A stretch of 64,000 nt of DNA from Nitrincola tibetensis (GCF_003284585.1 NZ_QKRX01000003.1:126540-190539), one strand, 5' to 3'. Shown: positions 46,493 through 56,456, counted from the first letter of the stretch. Notes: generated from the letters alone by a model not told the origin. Made by a program: numbers and translations.

Positions 46493-46537
46493 TGATGCGT
46501 TCGAACCCTATTCAAGGTTCGTCCGGACGGTTCTGTG

Positions 46538-46569
46538 AGAAGGGTGAGGCGGAAACGCCGCACCCTTCT
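46538..46569. terminator. GAAA-tetraloop hairpin between convergent genes
   Basis: AGAAGGGTGAGGCG (46538-46551) pairs with CGCCGCACCCTTCT (46556-46569), 13 of 14 pairs, closed by a GAAA tetraloop, so it is very stable. No T-run on either side; it sits between the chemotaxis gene and the convergent DUF3087 gene, where a bidirectional terminator is expected. Confidence 0.65.
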
Positions 46570-46575
46570 ATAAAC

Positions 46576-47160
46576 TTAAACGGATTTTTGTTTAGCGGAT
46601 TGTTTCACTGAGTCTATCCATGCTGAATCAAAGCGTGTCTGTTGTGGTTCCAGCTCCAGTGCCTCAATTTTTAGCAATAGTTTTTGGATAGGTTTTTGCA
46701 ACTCGCTGACACCGCCGTCATTGCCTTCTAATTGATGCATTTGCATTAGGCCCAAATGATAGAAGCGCAGCAGCTTGATGGCGGTGATGTCGTTTTGTTC
46801 AACACCGGTTTCGACGTGGTGCATACTATTGGTGATGCTCATCAGGCAACGTTTGAGCTTCCAACCATAGAGAGATGAACTCATCCAAGGTTGACGCAAT
46901 AGAATCTGTTTAAAAATAATGGTTGTCAGAATGAAGCCAGCCAATACGCCCGCTGCATTCCACTTAAAGTTATTGCCATCGGGATGACCGAAGAACGACA
47001 CACTCAAGGTGGCTAGACTCATTGCCAGAACAATAAAAATCGCCATTAGGATCAGGGTGTTTTTTCGGGTTTCTTTGCGATAGATCTCTGGATCACGCGC
47101 TTCCAGCTCAAAAATGTCTGACACACTTGTCTCCTGATATTGTTTTCTATGGATTGGCAT
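46576..47160 (-). CDS. DUF3087 membrane protein
   Basis: A 194-residue protein with two hydrophobic segments (about 34-55 and 68-86) and a soluble C-terminal half of about 100 residues rich in helices. The sequence resembles the DUF3087 family of gammaproteobacteria, whose function is unknown. It stands alone, convergent with the chemotaxis receptor and divergent from the TetR gene. No catalytic motif is visible. Confidence 0.72.
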   Translation of the reverse strand: MPIHRKQYQETSVSDIFELEARDPEIYRKETRKNTLILMAIFIVLAMSLATLSVSFFGHPDGNNFKWNAAGVLAGFILTTIIFKQILLRQPWMSSSLYGWKLKRCLMSITNSMHHVETGVEQNDITAIKLLRFYHLGLMQMHQLEGNDGGVSELQKPIQKLLLKIEALELEPQQTRFDSAWIDSVKQSAKQKSV

Positions 47161-47307
47161 GACTTCTCATGCGCTGTATTAAGATGAGGACAAGGTTAAC
47201 ATTTTTAACTGCGTACATCTTTATTTCAGGTCGCAGGCTTCTGATTTTTGGGTCGATTATCGCTACATAAGTCTTTATACTTCTGCGTCATCAAACCAAG
47301 TTGATGT

Positions 47308-47988
47308 ATGAAGGAGCGTTTTACTTTGCTATTCAAAATCGTATCATACCAGCAAGAAAAGCCTGCTGGACGAATCCGTAAGCAAAATGAAACACTCATT
47401 CTTCGTGCGGCTGAAATCGAGTTTGCCGAAAAAGGCTTTGCGGGTGCGAGCATGAATGCGATTGCACAGCGCGCAGGCCTTCCTAAAGCGAATCTGCACT
47501 ATTACTTCAAAAATAAAATAGGCCTGTACATCGCTGTCTTGAGTGACATTATCGAGCTGTGGGATGAAACGCTGAGTGCAATTACGGCTGAAGATGATCC
47601 CGCCGAGGTCTTAACCCATTATATCCGACGGAAAATTGATTTCTCACGCGAATACAGCCTCGCTTCGCGTATCTTCGCATCTGAAATTATTAGTGGTGCT
47701 CCGAACATGAGTACCTATTTCAGTGACAACTACCACGAGTGGTTTGCAGGGCGCGTTGCTGTTTTTCAAGCTTGGATTGATCAAGGAAAACTGGACCCAA
47801 TCACGCCTGAACACTTGCTGTTTATGATTTGGTCCACCACGCAACATTATGCTGATTTTGCCATACAAATTGCGGCTGCCTTGAATAAGCTCGAGCCGGA
47901 TGCCGAAGACTTTGCAAAAGCCACGCAAACGATCACGCATATTATTTTGAAAGGCTGTGGGGTGAAAGGGGTTGATCCTGCTCCCTAG
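47308..47988 (+). CDS. TetR-family regulator, RutR-like
   Basis: A regulator of 226 residues or slightly fewer. TetR HTH (about 30-75; MNAIAQRAGLPKANLHYYF) with a C-terminal ligand domain strongly like E. coli RutR (LYIAVL...IIELW; HLLFMIWSTTQHYADFA). RutR binds uracil/thymine and the sequence TTGACCAnnTGGTCAA. Two close matches to that palindrome flank purine genes in this window (56205-56220 and 62149-62164), so this gene probably controls purine catabolism. AAGGAG after the ATG at 47308 could instead serve a TTG start at 47326. The inducer here may be a purine or pyrimidine base. Confidence 0.85.
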   Translation: MKERFTLLFKIVSYQQEKPAGRIRKQNETLILRAAEIEFAEKGFAGASMNAIAQRAGLPKANLHYYFKNKIGLYIAVLSDIIELWDETLSAITAEDDPAEVLTHYIRRKIDFSREYSLASRIFASEIISGAPNMSTYFSDNYHEWFAGRVAVFQAWIDQGKLDPITPEHLLFMIWSTTQHYADFAIQIAAALNKLEPDAEDFAKATQTITHIILKGCGVKGVDPAP

Positions 47989-48077
47989 TAAAACTGCGCG
48001 AAAACCATTCCCCAACTCGGCGGCAGCACTCAATAAATAGCCATCCTTGGCCTGTTATCTGACCCACTTGTTTAGCA

Positions 48078-49268
48078 TTAAGACCGCTTACGCTGAATCC
48101 ATTCGCCTAATAAGGCACGCTCTTCCAGTGTCATCTGCGTTTTGTTTAAAAACGGCATATCGTGCGTCTGAATGCTTCGCGCTTCTATCCGATCCAGCAT
48201 GCGCAAAATATCGGGCCCTGTTTCGAGCATGATACCACCGGGCGAAATGGCAAATATGTCGTCGGTGGGCGCACGGCTGTGACAGGTTGCACAGCGTTCA
48301 ATCACGATGGCAAAGGCTTGTGAGTCGTTTAACTGCGCATCACCTATGTCCGCCTGTTGAATGGCTTGAGGCCGTGCCACAATAGCGAGCAGTACAAACG
48401 CAGCAAACGCCGAGATCAATATCCAAGGCTTCACAATGCCACGATGACGTAGATTGAAAAAATGCCGAGCCCAAGCGCCAATGAGTGTCAAGGCACCTAA
48501 AATGGCCCAACCGTATTCATGGCCATAGGTCATGGGCGAGTGGTTACTGAGCATAATGAACAATACAGGTAGCGTGGCGTAATTGTTATGGGTTGAACGG
48601 CGCTTTGCGTTCATTCCATAAATAGGATCGGGTGCTTCACCTTTTTCAACGGCACTGACCAAGGCGCGTTGCGAGGGCATAATGGTTGTAAACACGTTGG
48701 CGGCCATACAGGTTCCGATTAACGCGCCAATATGAATATACGCCGCTCTATCGCCAATCACCTGGCTCAGCGCCCAGGCTAAAAAGGTGATAATGGCCAA
48801 TAATACGAGACCCAGTATTAGCTCTTTATCCACTAAAGGCGTGCGACACAAAAGCTCATACATCAGGTATCCCACCCCAATGGTGCCTAACCCTATTGCA
48901 ATCGCCTGCCAAGGTGCGAGATCCGCTTTGGCGGGGTCAATCATGTAGCTGCTTGCACCCACATAGTACATGAGCGTCAGCAGAAGCATCCCCGTGATCC
49001 AGGTGGAGTAGGCTTCCCACTTAAACCAATGTAAATGTTTGGGCATTTTTTCTGGGCCGAGCTGGTACTTAGCCACCTCATAAAAGCCGCCACCATGGAT
49101 CGACCATAGATCTCCCTTGATTCCCTTGTCTTTTTTCCATTGAGGAGGCTCTTCCAAGGAGTTGTCTAACCAGACAAAATAGAAGGAAGCTCCGATCCAA
49201 GCAATGGCGGTCACGACATGCAATAATCTGAGCAATAAATGCAGCCAATCAGATAAGTAAGGATCCAT
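48078..49268 (-). CDS. puuD: urate hydroxylase PuuD with a cytochrome c domain
   Basis: A 396-residue integral membrane protein: about eight hydrophobic helices (residues 10-310) followed by a c-type cytochrome domain with haem motif CATCH (326-330) and a likely distal Met in DMPF (371). This is the PuuD layout, oxidising urate to 5-hydroxyisourate and passing electrons to the respiratory chain rather than to oxygen. It is the last gene of the purine operon, 3 bp after guaD. It supplies the substrate of UraH. Confidence 0.92.
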   Translation of the reverse strand: MDPYLSDWLHLLLRLLHVVTAIAWIGASFYFVWLDNSLEEPPQWKKDKGIKGDLWSIHGGGFYEVAKYQLGPEKMPKHLHWFKWEAYSTWITGMLLLTLMYYVGASSYMIDPAKADLAPWQAIAIGLGTIGVGYLMYELLCRTPLVDKELILGLVLLAIITFLAWALSQVIGDRAAYIHIGALIGTCMAANVFTTIMPSQRALVSAVEKGEAPDPIYGMNAKRRSTHNNYATLPVLFIMLSNHSPMTYGHEYGWAILGALTLIGAWARHFFNLRHRGIVKPWILISAFAAFVLLAIVARPQAIQQADIGDAQLNDSQAFAIVIERCATCHSRAPTDDIFAISPGGIMLETGPDILRMLDRIEARSIQTHDMPFLNKTQMTLEERALLGEWIQRKRS

Positions 49269-49271
49269 CGC

Positions 49272-50573
49272 TTAGTTCTCCCGCTGATAGGCTTTGCTGC
49301 CCAAGATATAGGTGGCTTCAATCAGTCGATCATCGCCGAGCATGCTTAATACAAATAAGACCTCGTTGAGTGTTTGACAGGTTCCGGTTCTAAACGCCAT
49401 GAGGGGGGTTGATTTCAGATTGATGACGACAAAGTCAGCCTCTTTCCCCGGTAAAAAGTTGCCTAGATGTGTCTCCAGTGATAAGGCTCTCGCACCGCCT
49501 AGCGTCGCTAGGTAAAAGCTCTGATCGGGGGCCAGTGAAACACTTTGCAGCTGTTGGATTTTGTAGGCATCACCCAGCGTTTGGAACATAGAAAAACTGG
49601 TACCGGCACCCACATCGGTTCCTATGGCAAAGCGAACACCTTGGGCGTGCATGCGCTCCATATCAAACAGGCCTGAGCCTAAAAATAAATTGGATGTCGG
49701 ACAGTGGGCGAGCACTGTAGCGGAGTCTGCTAAGCGTTGGCAGGCATGTTCAGATAAGTGAATACCGTGTGCGTAAATACTTTTGGGGCCAAGCATTCCG
49801 AATTGCTCATAGGCATCCAGATAATCGCGTGCATTTGGAAACAGCGCTGCGACCCAAGCCAGCTCGTCACGATTTTCAGCAAGGTGGCTTTGCAAGTAGA
49901 CACCTGGGTAGTCTTGCAATAATTGCCCTGCTTTTTGCAGTTGTTCTGGAGTGCTGGTGGGGGCAAAGCGTGGGGTAACGGCGTAATGAAGACGGCCCTT
50001 TTCGTGCCAACGCTCAATCAGTTCGGCGGAGTCCTCGTAGGCTGATTGGGCGGTATCCGTTAAAAAATCGGGTGCATTGCGATCCATCATCACCTTACCT
50101 GCTAAAAGGCGCATGTCCTGTGCTTGCGCGACTTCAAACAGGGCATCAACCGACTGTTTATGCACCGTACCAAAGACCATTGCGGTGGTGGTGCCGTTGC
50201 GTAACAGCTCATCAACAAAAAATGTGGCGATGGCCTTGGCATAGTCTTTATCAGCGAATTTACGTTCGGTTGGGAAGGTGTAGGTGTTTAACCACTCCAA
50301 GAGTTGGCGCCCATACGCCGCAATCATTTCCGTTTGAGGGTAATGGGTGTGTAAATCGATAAAGCCCGGCATGATTAAATGACCGCTGTAGTCTTCAACC
50401 GTAATTTGGCTATCCAGGGTTTTGATGAGGTCGGAATAGGGACCTAAGGCAGCAATGCGTCCATTTTCGATCAGCAATAAGCCATCTTCAAAATACTCGC
50501 GAGCCGACTCACCCTGAAGGCGAGGATCATCGTGGTAATGTAAAATTGAGGCGCGAAAGGCGTGTGATGTCAT
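49272..50573 (-). CDS. guaD: guanine deaminase
   Basis: A 433-residue zinc amidohydrolase that deaminates guanine to xanthine. The metal-binding HTHYPQ (about 74-79), YAHGIHLS, HCPTSNLFLGSG and GTDVGAGTSFSM blocks are all intact. It feeds xanthine to the XdhAB enzyme encoded earlier in the operon. Just 3 bp separate it from puuD on the same strand and 3 bp from uraH. Confidence 0.94.
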   Translation of the reverse strand: MTSHAFRASILHYHDDPRLQGESAREYFEDGLLLIENGRIAALGPYSDLIKTLDSQITVEDYSGHLIMPGFIDLHTHYPQTEMIAAYGRQLLEWLNTYTFPTERKFADKDYAKAIATFFVDELLRNGTTTAMVFGTVHKQSVDALFEVAQAQDMRLLAGKVMMDRNAPDFLTDTAQSAYEDSAELIERWHEKGRLHYAVTPRFAPTSTPEQLQKAGQLLQDYPGVYLQSHLAENRDELAWVAALFPNARDYLDAYEQFGMLGPKSIYAHGIHLSEHACQRLADSATVLAHCPTSNLFLGSGLFDMERMHAQGVRFAIGTDVGAGTSFSMFQTLGDAYKIQQLQSVSLAPDQSFYLATLGGARALSLETHLGNFLPGKEADFVVINLKSTPLMAFRTGTCQTLNEVLFVLSMLGDDRLIEATYILGSKAYQREN

Positions 50574-50576
50574 AGG

Positions 50577-50918
50577 TTAGGAGCCTCGGTAGGTTGAATA
50601 GCCAAAGGGACTCAACAGCAGGGGAATGTGGTAATGCTCACCTTCACCCGATAGGTTACATTCAATATCAACCTGTGGATAAAAAACCGATTGCTGATGC
50701 TCTATAAAATACCCATCTAAACTAAATCGCAAACGATAGCGGCCCTCGCTAAGACGCTGAGAGGCGGGTAAAAGATCCGATACACGTCCATCTGCATTGG
50801 TGATGCCAGAGGCGATTTCAACCCACTCGGCCGCTTGCCAATGGCTAAGGACAATGGGAATGCCTGACGCAGGAAGTCCGCGACTGGTATCTAAAACATG
50901 GGTAGTGATTTGACTCAT
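50577..50918 (-). CDS. uraH: 5-hydroxyisourate hydrolase
   Basis: A 113-residue transthyretin-related hydrolase. The start MSQITTHVLDTSRG and the C-terminal signature YRGS are diagnostic. It opens 5-hydroxyisourate, the product of PuuD, to OHCU. It lies 16 bp after uraD and 3 bp before guaD. Confidence 0.95.
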   Translation of the reverse strand: MSQITTHVLDTSRGLPASGIPIVLSHWQAAEWVEIASGITNADGRVSDLLPASQRLSEGRYRLRFSLDGYFIEHQQSVFYPQVDIECNLSGEGEHYHIPLLLSPFGYSTYRGS

Positions 50919-50934
50919 GGTAAAATCCTGCAGC

Positions 50935-51441
50935 TTAAGTCGATAACATTTTTTGTAAACGGATTAGGGTGATTTTATTCTGCTCTGCCGCCGCGATTGC
51001 CAACTCATCATCGGGTGAATTGCTCAAACGCGCGTTGAGTAGGCTCAGCATCTCTTCAGCGCTTTTACCCGTTGCACAAACGATAAAAATGTAGCCAAAG
51101 CGAGCCTCATAGGCGGTATTGCCCTCGGCCAGTGCCCGCAGTGTTTGTTCATCAGCATCAGAAACAGCGGCCTGTTCGCCCGCCGCCAAGACTTTGGTGT
51201 TGGCATATTTAGCCCGCAAAGAGCCCACATCACCAATTTTCGGATGACCTTCAAACGCTTGCAGGTAATCGGCTCGGTCAAGTCCTTGCCAGCAGGCCTC
51301 GGCCGTTGCGTAGAGTTCGTGTTCATATTCAAATGGGCGTGCGCCTAACATGCGCACCACCCACGCCTCACTCACACAGCATTGGCGCAGTGCGTTGGCG
51401 GCGGCCAGTGTATCGAGTTGGTTAAATTCATTGAGTGTCAT
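50935..51441 (-). CDS. uraD: OHCU decarboxylase
   Basis: About 168 residues of the OHCU decarboxylase family (CEGHPKIGD-like block reads FEGHPKIGDVGSLRAKY). It decarboxylates OHCU to S-allantoin, completing urate breakdown with UraH. The ATG at 51441 (MTLNEFNQL) is preferred; an ATG at 51453 is in frame. It overlaps the end of xdhC by 14 bp or more, showing tight coupling. Confidence 0.92.
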   Translation of the reverse strand: MTLNEFNQLDTLAAANALRQCCVSEAWVVRMLGARPFEYEHELYATAEACWQGLDRADYLQAFEGHPKIGDVGSLRAKYANTKVLAAGEQAAVSDADEQTLRALAEGNTAYEARFGYIFIVCATGKSAEEMLSLLNARLSNSPDDELAIAAAEQNKITLIRLQKMLST

Positions 51442-52270
51442 GAAGGGTCTCATTTATTGTATCAGTCAATTGATGAAGGTCGCCTGTATCAATGAAAGAG
51501 GTTGCTTGTGTGCTGTAGACCTCGATCAGGCGGCCAGCAATCGATACCGCAACCTCCATTGGGCGTTTTCCTCCCGTCCCTTTTATGCCAATCGGACATT
51601 CGATGCCTTGTATCTGCTCAGATGAAAAACCCGCGCGCTGCAATCGATGACGAAAGCGAGCGGCTTTGGTTTTAGAGCCAATCAAGCCGATAAATCCTTC
51701 ATGCTGCTGTGCGAGTGCTGCTGCGCAGATATCGTAATCTTGGGCATGGCAGTGCGTCATGATGAGGATCAAGGCCTGTTTGGGAATGCGTTGGAAGACA
51801 TCCGTTGTATCTTGTACGGCATAGGGTGTGCAATTGGGCGCGTCTTGTTTTGGTAAAAATTCTTCTCGAGTATCAACCCAGTGAAGATGGACGGGCAGCT
51901 CAGATAAAATCAAACTCAGTGCTTTGCCGACGTGACCTGCTCCAAACAGCCAAACCTGAGTGCTGGTGTTCACAAAGCATTCAAAGAGTAGAGTGGCATG
52001 GCCGCCGCAGCATTGTCCCATGGCGGCAGCCAGTGGGATTTTCTCGATGCGTTGACAGGCCTTTCCTTGTGCTAAGAGTTGACGAGAGAATTCAATGGCG
52101 TGGAGTTCAAGATTTCCGCCGCCGATGGTGTCAATCGCTTGGTCACAGGCAACGAGCATTTTGCTGCCAGCATTGCGGGGAACCGAGCCTTCTGTAGCAA
52201 TGACACTGACCAGCACATGAGCCCGTCCATCACGTTGATAGTCGGCTAAGGCATCGCTCCAACGAATCAT
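51428..52270 (-). CDS. xdhC: xanthine dehydrogenase accessory protein XdhC
   Basis: A 280-residue molybdenum-cofactor insertion factor. It has an N-terminal XdhC/CoxI domain and a Rossmann-like domain (VWLFGAGHVGKAL near 109). It sulfurates or delivers the cofactor to XdhB. It overlaps xdhB by 4 bp and uraD by 14 bp or more. Confidence 0.93.
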   Translation of the reverse strand: MIRWSDALADYQRDGRAHVLVSVIATEGSVPRNAGSKMLVACDQAIDTIGGGNLELHAIEFSRQLLAQGKACQRIEKIPLAAAMGQCCGGHATLLFECFVNTSTQVWLFGAGHVGKALSLILSELPVHLHWVDTREEFLPKQDAPNCTPYAVQDTTDVFQRIPKQALILIMTHCHAQDYDICAAALAQQHEGFIGLIGSKTKAARFRHRLQRAGFSSEQIQGIECPIGIKGTGGKRPMEVAVSIAGRLIEVYSTQATSFIDTGDLHQLTDTINETLHDTQ

Positions 52271-54612
52271 TCAGCCTCCTTAGCCGCAAAGCGAAGTGCA
52301 TTAATTGCCGTAAGAACACGCTCAGGTGTCGCCGGGGTATCGAGATCGGGACTTATGCGGTAATCACTCAGGCTACTGATGGCATCGCGCAGGGCTGACC
52401 AGACCGAAATGGCGAGCATAAAGGGAGGTTCACCCACGGCTTTAGAATGGTAAATGGTCGCCTCTGGATTAGGTTGTTCGTAGAGTGCGACATTGAAAAT
52501 GGGCGGTGCATCACTGATGGCTGGAATTTTATAGGTTGCGGGCGAGTTACTCAGCAGAATGCCGTCTGGATTCCAAACCAACTCTTCGGTGGTTAACCAG
52601 CCCATGCCCTGAATAAAGCCACCCTCAATTTGTCCAATATCGATTGCGGGGTTCAAGCTTTGTCCTACATCATGAAGGATGTCGGTTTGCAGCAAACGGT
52701 ACTCACCCGTTAAGGTGTCGACCAACACCTCAGACACCGCCGCTCCCATAGCAAAGTAAAAGAAAGGGCGGCCTTTTGCTTGAGTGCGGTCATACCAAAT
52801 CTTCGGTGTTTTGTAGTATCCGGTGGCCGATAAAGGCACTCGCGCCAAATAGGCATCCTGTACCACTTCCGCAAAGCATTTTGAGTCTGTCTCCGTCCAC
52901 CAGATGCGCCCATCCGCAAAGCGCAGTTGCTCCACGTTTATTGCCAGTGTTTGTGCTAGATAGTCGGACAAGCGTTGTTTCAAAATGAGTGCCGCTTGTT
53001 CGGCGGCTTTGCCGTTTAGGTCGGTGCCACTGGATGCCGCCGTGGGAGAGGTGTTGGGAACTTTGTCGGTGCGGGTGGCGGTTATCAAGATGTTTTCGCA
53101 GCTGATCCCTAAACACTGTGCAACAATTTGTGCCACCTTGGTGTGGAGTCCTTGTCCCATCTCGGTGCCACCGTGATTCACCTGAACACTGCCATCCGTG
53201 TACAGATGAATCAGTGCGCCAGCCTGATTCAAGTGCTGCACTGTAAATGAAATACCAAATTTAACAGGCGTGAGTGCTAAGCCTTTTTTCAGAATAGGGC
53301 TGTTGGCATTCCAGTCACGGATGGCGGCTCGGCGAAGCCAATACTGGCTACTCTCTTCTAAGGTCTCGATAATCTGATGTAGGGGCGCATAGTCCACGTC
53401 TTGATGATAAGGCGTGACATCGCGCTCGGCTTGGTAAAGGTTGCGTTTACGTATTTCCAAGGTGTCACAGCCTAAGCGACGGGCGATATCATCCATGGCG
53501 CGTTCAATAATCATCATGCCTTGCGGCCCACCAAAGCCACGAAAGGCCGTATGTGAAACCGTATTGGTTCGCGCGCGGTGGCCTTGAATGCGGGCATTGC
53601 TTAAAAAGTAGGCGTTGTCCGCATGAAACATGGCTCGATCGACGATGGCATCGGTTAAGTCAGGCGAGTGCCCGCCATTGCCAATGACCGTGATGTCGGC
53701 CGCTAAAAAGCGGCCTTGTTCATCCGTGCCTATACGGTAGTGATTGACAAAAGGATGGCGTTTGCCGGTCATCACCATATCGTCGACACGGGGTAATCTG
53801 AGTTTAACGGGCTTCTGAATCTTTTTCGCCACCAAGGCGGCTAAGCAGGCCCAGGGTGCGGCTTGTGTTTCTTTGCCGCCGAAGCCACCGCCCATGCGTC
53901 TCATATCAACGGTCACACGGTTAAACGGGATGTGCAGGACCTCTGCGACCAGTTTTTGCACTTCGCTCGGGTGCTGGCTGGATGTATAAATGAGCATACC
54001 GCCCTCTTCGCAAGGCACGGCCATAGACACTTGGCCCTCGAGGTATAAATGCTCTTGTCCACCAACATTCATCTTGCCCTCAAGACGAATCGGAGCGTTG
54101 CTTAGGGCAAGATCTATGTCTTCCCCTATTTGCATCTGATGGCTGGGCCTGACCAGTTCGCCAGCGGCAACTGCGGCTTCAGCGTCAAGTTGTGGAGGCT
54201 CCTTTGCGTACTCGATCACGGCTAAACGGGCGGCTTGGCGCGCTTGGCGTTCGGTCCTGGCCGCGACCACTGCAATCGGTTGGCCTGCGTAGGCAATCAT
54301 GTCGCTGGTTAAAATTGGGTCACCTGGAAATACCGGACCGATATCCGTAATGCCAGGAATATCGTCCAATGTAAGCAGGGTGACGACGCCGGGCGCGTGT
54401 AAAACGGGGGTTAAATCCAGACGAGTAATCTTGCCTTTGGCGATAGCGCTGCGTATCACGGCAGCATACATGAGTCCCTGCGGCTCGCGAATATCATCCA
54501 CATATAAGGCACTGCCAGCGACATGGCGCTCGGCACTTTCATGTGGAATTTTTTGCCCTATGCCTGAGGGGATAGAGGCAGTTGCCGTATCTAACGCAGT
54601 TAAATTACGCAT
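52267..54612 (-). CDS. xdhB: xanthine dehydrogenase, molybdenum-binding subunit
   Basis: A 781-residue molybdopterin subunit with the a/b hammerhead (about 25-135) and the large cofactor-binding domain. FRGFGGPQGM (about 345-354) and the C-terminal KAVGEPPFML, containing the catalytic Glu, match active xanthine dehydrogenases. It oxidises hypoxanthine and xanthine to urate in the cytosol. It overlaps xdhA by 8 bp and xdhC by 4 bp. Confidence 0.95.
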   Translation of the reverse strand: MRNLTALDTATASIPSGIGQKIPHESAERHVAGSALYVDDIREPQGLMYAAVIRSAIAKGKITRLDLTPVLHAPGVVTLLTLDDIPGITDIGPVFPGDPILTSDMIAYAGQPIAVVAARTERQARQAARLAVIEYAKEPPQLDAEAAVAAGELVRPSHQMQIGEDIDLALSNAPIRLEGKMNVGGQEHLYLEGQVSMAVPCEEGGMLIYTSSQHPSEVQKLVAEVLHIPFNRVTVDMRRMGGGFGGKETQAAPWACLAALVAKKIQKPVKLRLPRVDDMVMTGKRHPFVNHYRIGTDEQGRFLAADITVIGNGGHSPDLTDAIVDRAMFHADNAYFLSNARIQGHRARTNTVSHTAFRGFGGPQGMMIIERAMDDIARRLGCDTLEIRKRNLYQAERDVTPYHQDVDYAPLHQIIETLEESSQYWLRRAAIRDWNANSPILKKGLALTPVKFGISFTVQHLNQAGALIHLYTDGSVQVNHGGTEMGQGLHTKVAQIVAQCLGISCENILITATRTDKVPNTSPTAASSGTDLNGKAAEQAALILKQRLSDYLAQTLAINVEQLRFADGRIWWTETDSKCFAEVVQDAYLARVPLSATGYYKTPKIWYDRTQAKGRPFFYFAMGAAVSEVLVDTLTGEYRLLQTDILHDVGQSLNPAIDIGQIEGGFIQGMGWLTTEELVWNPDGILLSNSPATYKIPAISDAPPIFNVALYEQPNPEATIYHSKAVGEPPFMLAISVWSALRDAISSLSDYRISPDLDTPATPERVLTAINALRFAAKEAE

Positions 54613-56071
54613 AATGGCTGACCTCCAGTGATGTGCCAGTTAAATATTCGTGCACTGCGCGTGTGAGTAAATTGGCGGCCACCTCAAGTCGGTACTGGGC
54701 ACTGGCACGGACATCGGTTAAGGGCGAAAAGTCTTGTGTTAGCGCATGCTGTGCCGCTTGGATGCCTTCTAGGGTAAAGGCTTGACCTAACAGGGCCTGC
54801 TCAGCATGCAAGGCGCGGGCTGGGGTCGCGGCCATCCCCCCTAAGCCTAAACGCGCATCCGAGATACAACCCTTGGCATCTAATCGAATTCGCAAGGCAA
54901 AGCACACGGCCGAAATATCATCATCAAGGCGTTTTGAAATTTTATAGACTCTAAAAAAATCAGCGGGGTCTAGCAAGGGGATGCGAATGCTTTCAAGGAT
55001 GCCAGCTTTGGGCAGGCAGGTTTGTCGGTAGCCCGTAAAAAAATCCTTAATCGGCAGCGTTTGCTGTCCCTCGGGAGACACGAGCCTTAGCTCAGCATCA
55101 AGGGCTAAGAGTACAGGGGGTGTATCGCCTATAGGAGACGCATTGGCAATGTTACCGCCAAGGGTGCCTTGATTGCGAATTTGTTGTGAACCTAAACGCA
55201 CAAATAGGGCGGCTAGAGGGGGGAAGTGGGTTTTCATCTGAGCATGGCATTCTTGATAGGTCACTGCTGCGCCTAAGATCAGGGAGTCATCCGTCACCTC
55301 AATGCGCTTAAGCTCAGCCACCTTGCCCGTATAGATAAGCTTAGGAATATCCTTAAGTTGTTGCGTGGTGTCGAGCGCAAGGTCAGTGCCACCAGCCACT
55401 AAGCGTGCATCGGGATGCGCCTCAAGCCACTCGATTAACTCGCTCAACTGCGTGGGTGAGTGAAAAAACGCAGAAGACGGTGTTAAGGAGGGCTGGGGCA
55501 CATTCGTTTGAGCGGACGCTTGCAGGGTGAGCAAGGCCTCTCGAATCGATTGAGTCTGTTCTGTGAAGGCGTCAGGTTGGGTGCTGAGGGATAAAGCCGC
55601 ATCAATAATGGGTCGATAGCCCGTGCATCGACAGAGGTTGCCGCCTAAATGCTCGTTGATCTCTTCTCGTGTCAGACGTTCTTGCTGTGTTAGCTGTTCA
55701 CGTTGCTTGTAAAGACTGAATAACGACATGACAAAGCCAGGCGTACAAAAACCACACTGAGACGCATGATGATCGACCATCGCTTGTTGCACAGGATGGA
55801 GCTCGCCCGTTGAGGAACTCAAGCCTTCAACCGTAATGACTTGTCGACCCTCTAGGCTACCAAGGTACGTGATACAACTATTGACCGTTCGATAGGTTAG
55901 GCCATTGGGACTCGGGTCAGCGACGACTAGGGTACACGCACCGCAATCACCTGATGCACAGCCTTCTTTACTACCACGGTGCATCAACTGAGTGCGTAAA
56001 TACTCTAAAAGCGTCGTATCTGGTGCAAAATTTTCAACCGTCAACTCTTCTTGATTTAGTATGAATTGCAT
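54605..56071 (-). CDS. xdhA: xanthine dehydrogenase, iron-sulfur/FAD subunit
   Basis: A 488-residue subunit. Two [2Fe-2S] clusters are visible: C38, C43, C46 and C66 in the plant-type domain, and C106, C109, C147 and C149 in the helical domain. The FAD domain follows (about 195-360; GGNIANASPIGDTPP) with a CO-dehydrogenase-like C-terminal domain. It carries electrons from the molybdenum centre to NAD. It is the first gene of the purine operon; a RutR-like palindrome lies about 135-150 bp upstream. Confidence 0.95.
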   Translation of the reverse strand: MQFILNQEELTVENFAPDTTLLEYLRTQLMHRGSKEGCASGDCGACTLVVADPSPNGLTYRTVNSCITYLGSLEGRQVITVEGLSSSTGELHPVQQAMVDHHASQCGFCTPGFVMSLFSLYKQREQLTQQERLTREEINEHLGGNLCRCTGYRPIIDAALSLSTQPDAFTEQTQSIREALLTLQASAQTNVPQPSLTPSSAFFHSPTQLSELIEWLEAHPDARLVAGGTDLALDTTQQLKDIPKLIYTGKVAELKRIEVTDDSLILGAAVTYQECHAQMKTHFPPLAALFVRLGSQQIRNQGTLGGNIANASPIGDTPPVLLALDAELRLVSPEGQQTLPIKDFFTGYRQTCLPKAGILESIRIPLLDPADFFRVYKISKRLDDDISAVCFALRIRLDAKGCISDARLGLGGMAATPARALHAEQALLGQAFTLEGIQAAQHALTQDFSPLTDVRASAQYRLEVAANLLTRAVHEYLTGTSLEVSHYA

Positions 56072-56456
56072 CCCGAGTCATCCTTACATTGAATGGTGTT
56101 TTTAACCTATTGATAGTTAAGTTTATTTTATTGTCTGCATGGCGCTTTTTGTCTAATGACTAGACTGGGCCGATACTTCATTACAACTATAGATCAAAAT
56201 AAACTTGTCTGACTGGTCAAGTATTGCATTTATCTTGCCAATTTTCGAATGCTTGGGGAAGACGTTCGAAATTAATTGAGATGAGCGGGACACACTTTTT
56301 GTCCCGCGTGTCTAATAAAGATAGAACTCTGTGCACTTAAGCACCAATCCCTCTTGCGGTTTGTAGCGATAAAAGAAAGAATCGTTGGCTTTTGAGATGT
56401 TTTTTACAACGAAATGATGTGGAATTGGCTTAAATCCAGACAAAAAGGAAGGGTAA
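56072..56456. other. 385-bp divergent intergenic region of the purine and ABC operons
   Basis: Besides the RutR-like palindrome (listed separately), it has a possible minus-strand -10 TATAGT (56191-56186) and a 7-bp hairpin GCGGGAC/GTCCCGC (56285-56291 with 56301-56307). TTCGAA occurs twice, about 20 bp apart (near 56244 and 56264). No reading frame of interest. Confidence 0.5.
56205..56220. promoter_or_regulatory. RutR-like operator upstream of xdhA
   Basis: TTGTCTGACTGGTCAA matches the RutR consensus TTGACCAnnTGGTCAA at 11 of 14 defined positions; the right half is perfect, and the symmetry extends outward as ACTTG/CAAGT. A second, better copy lies at the purine permease. Confidence 0.6.
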
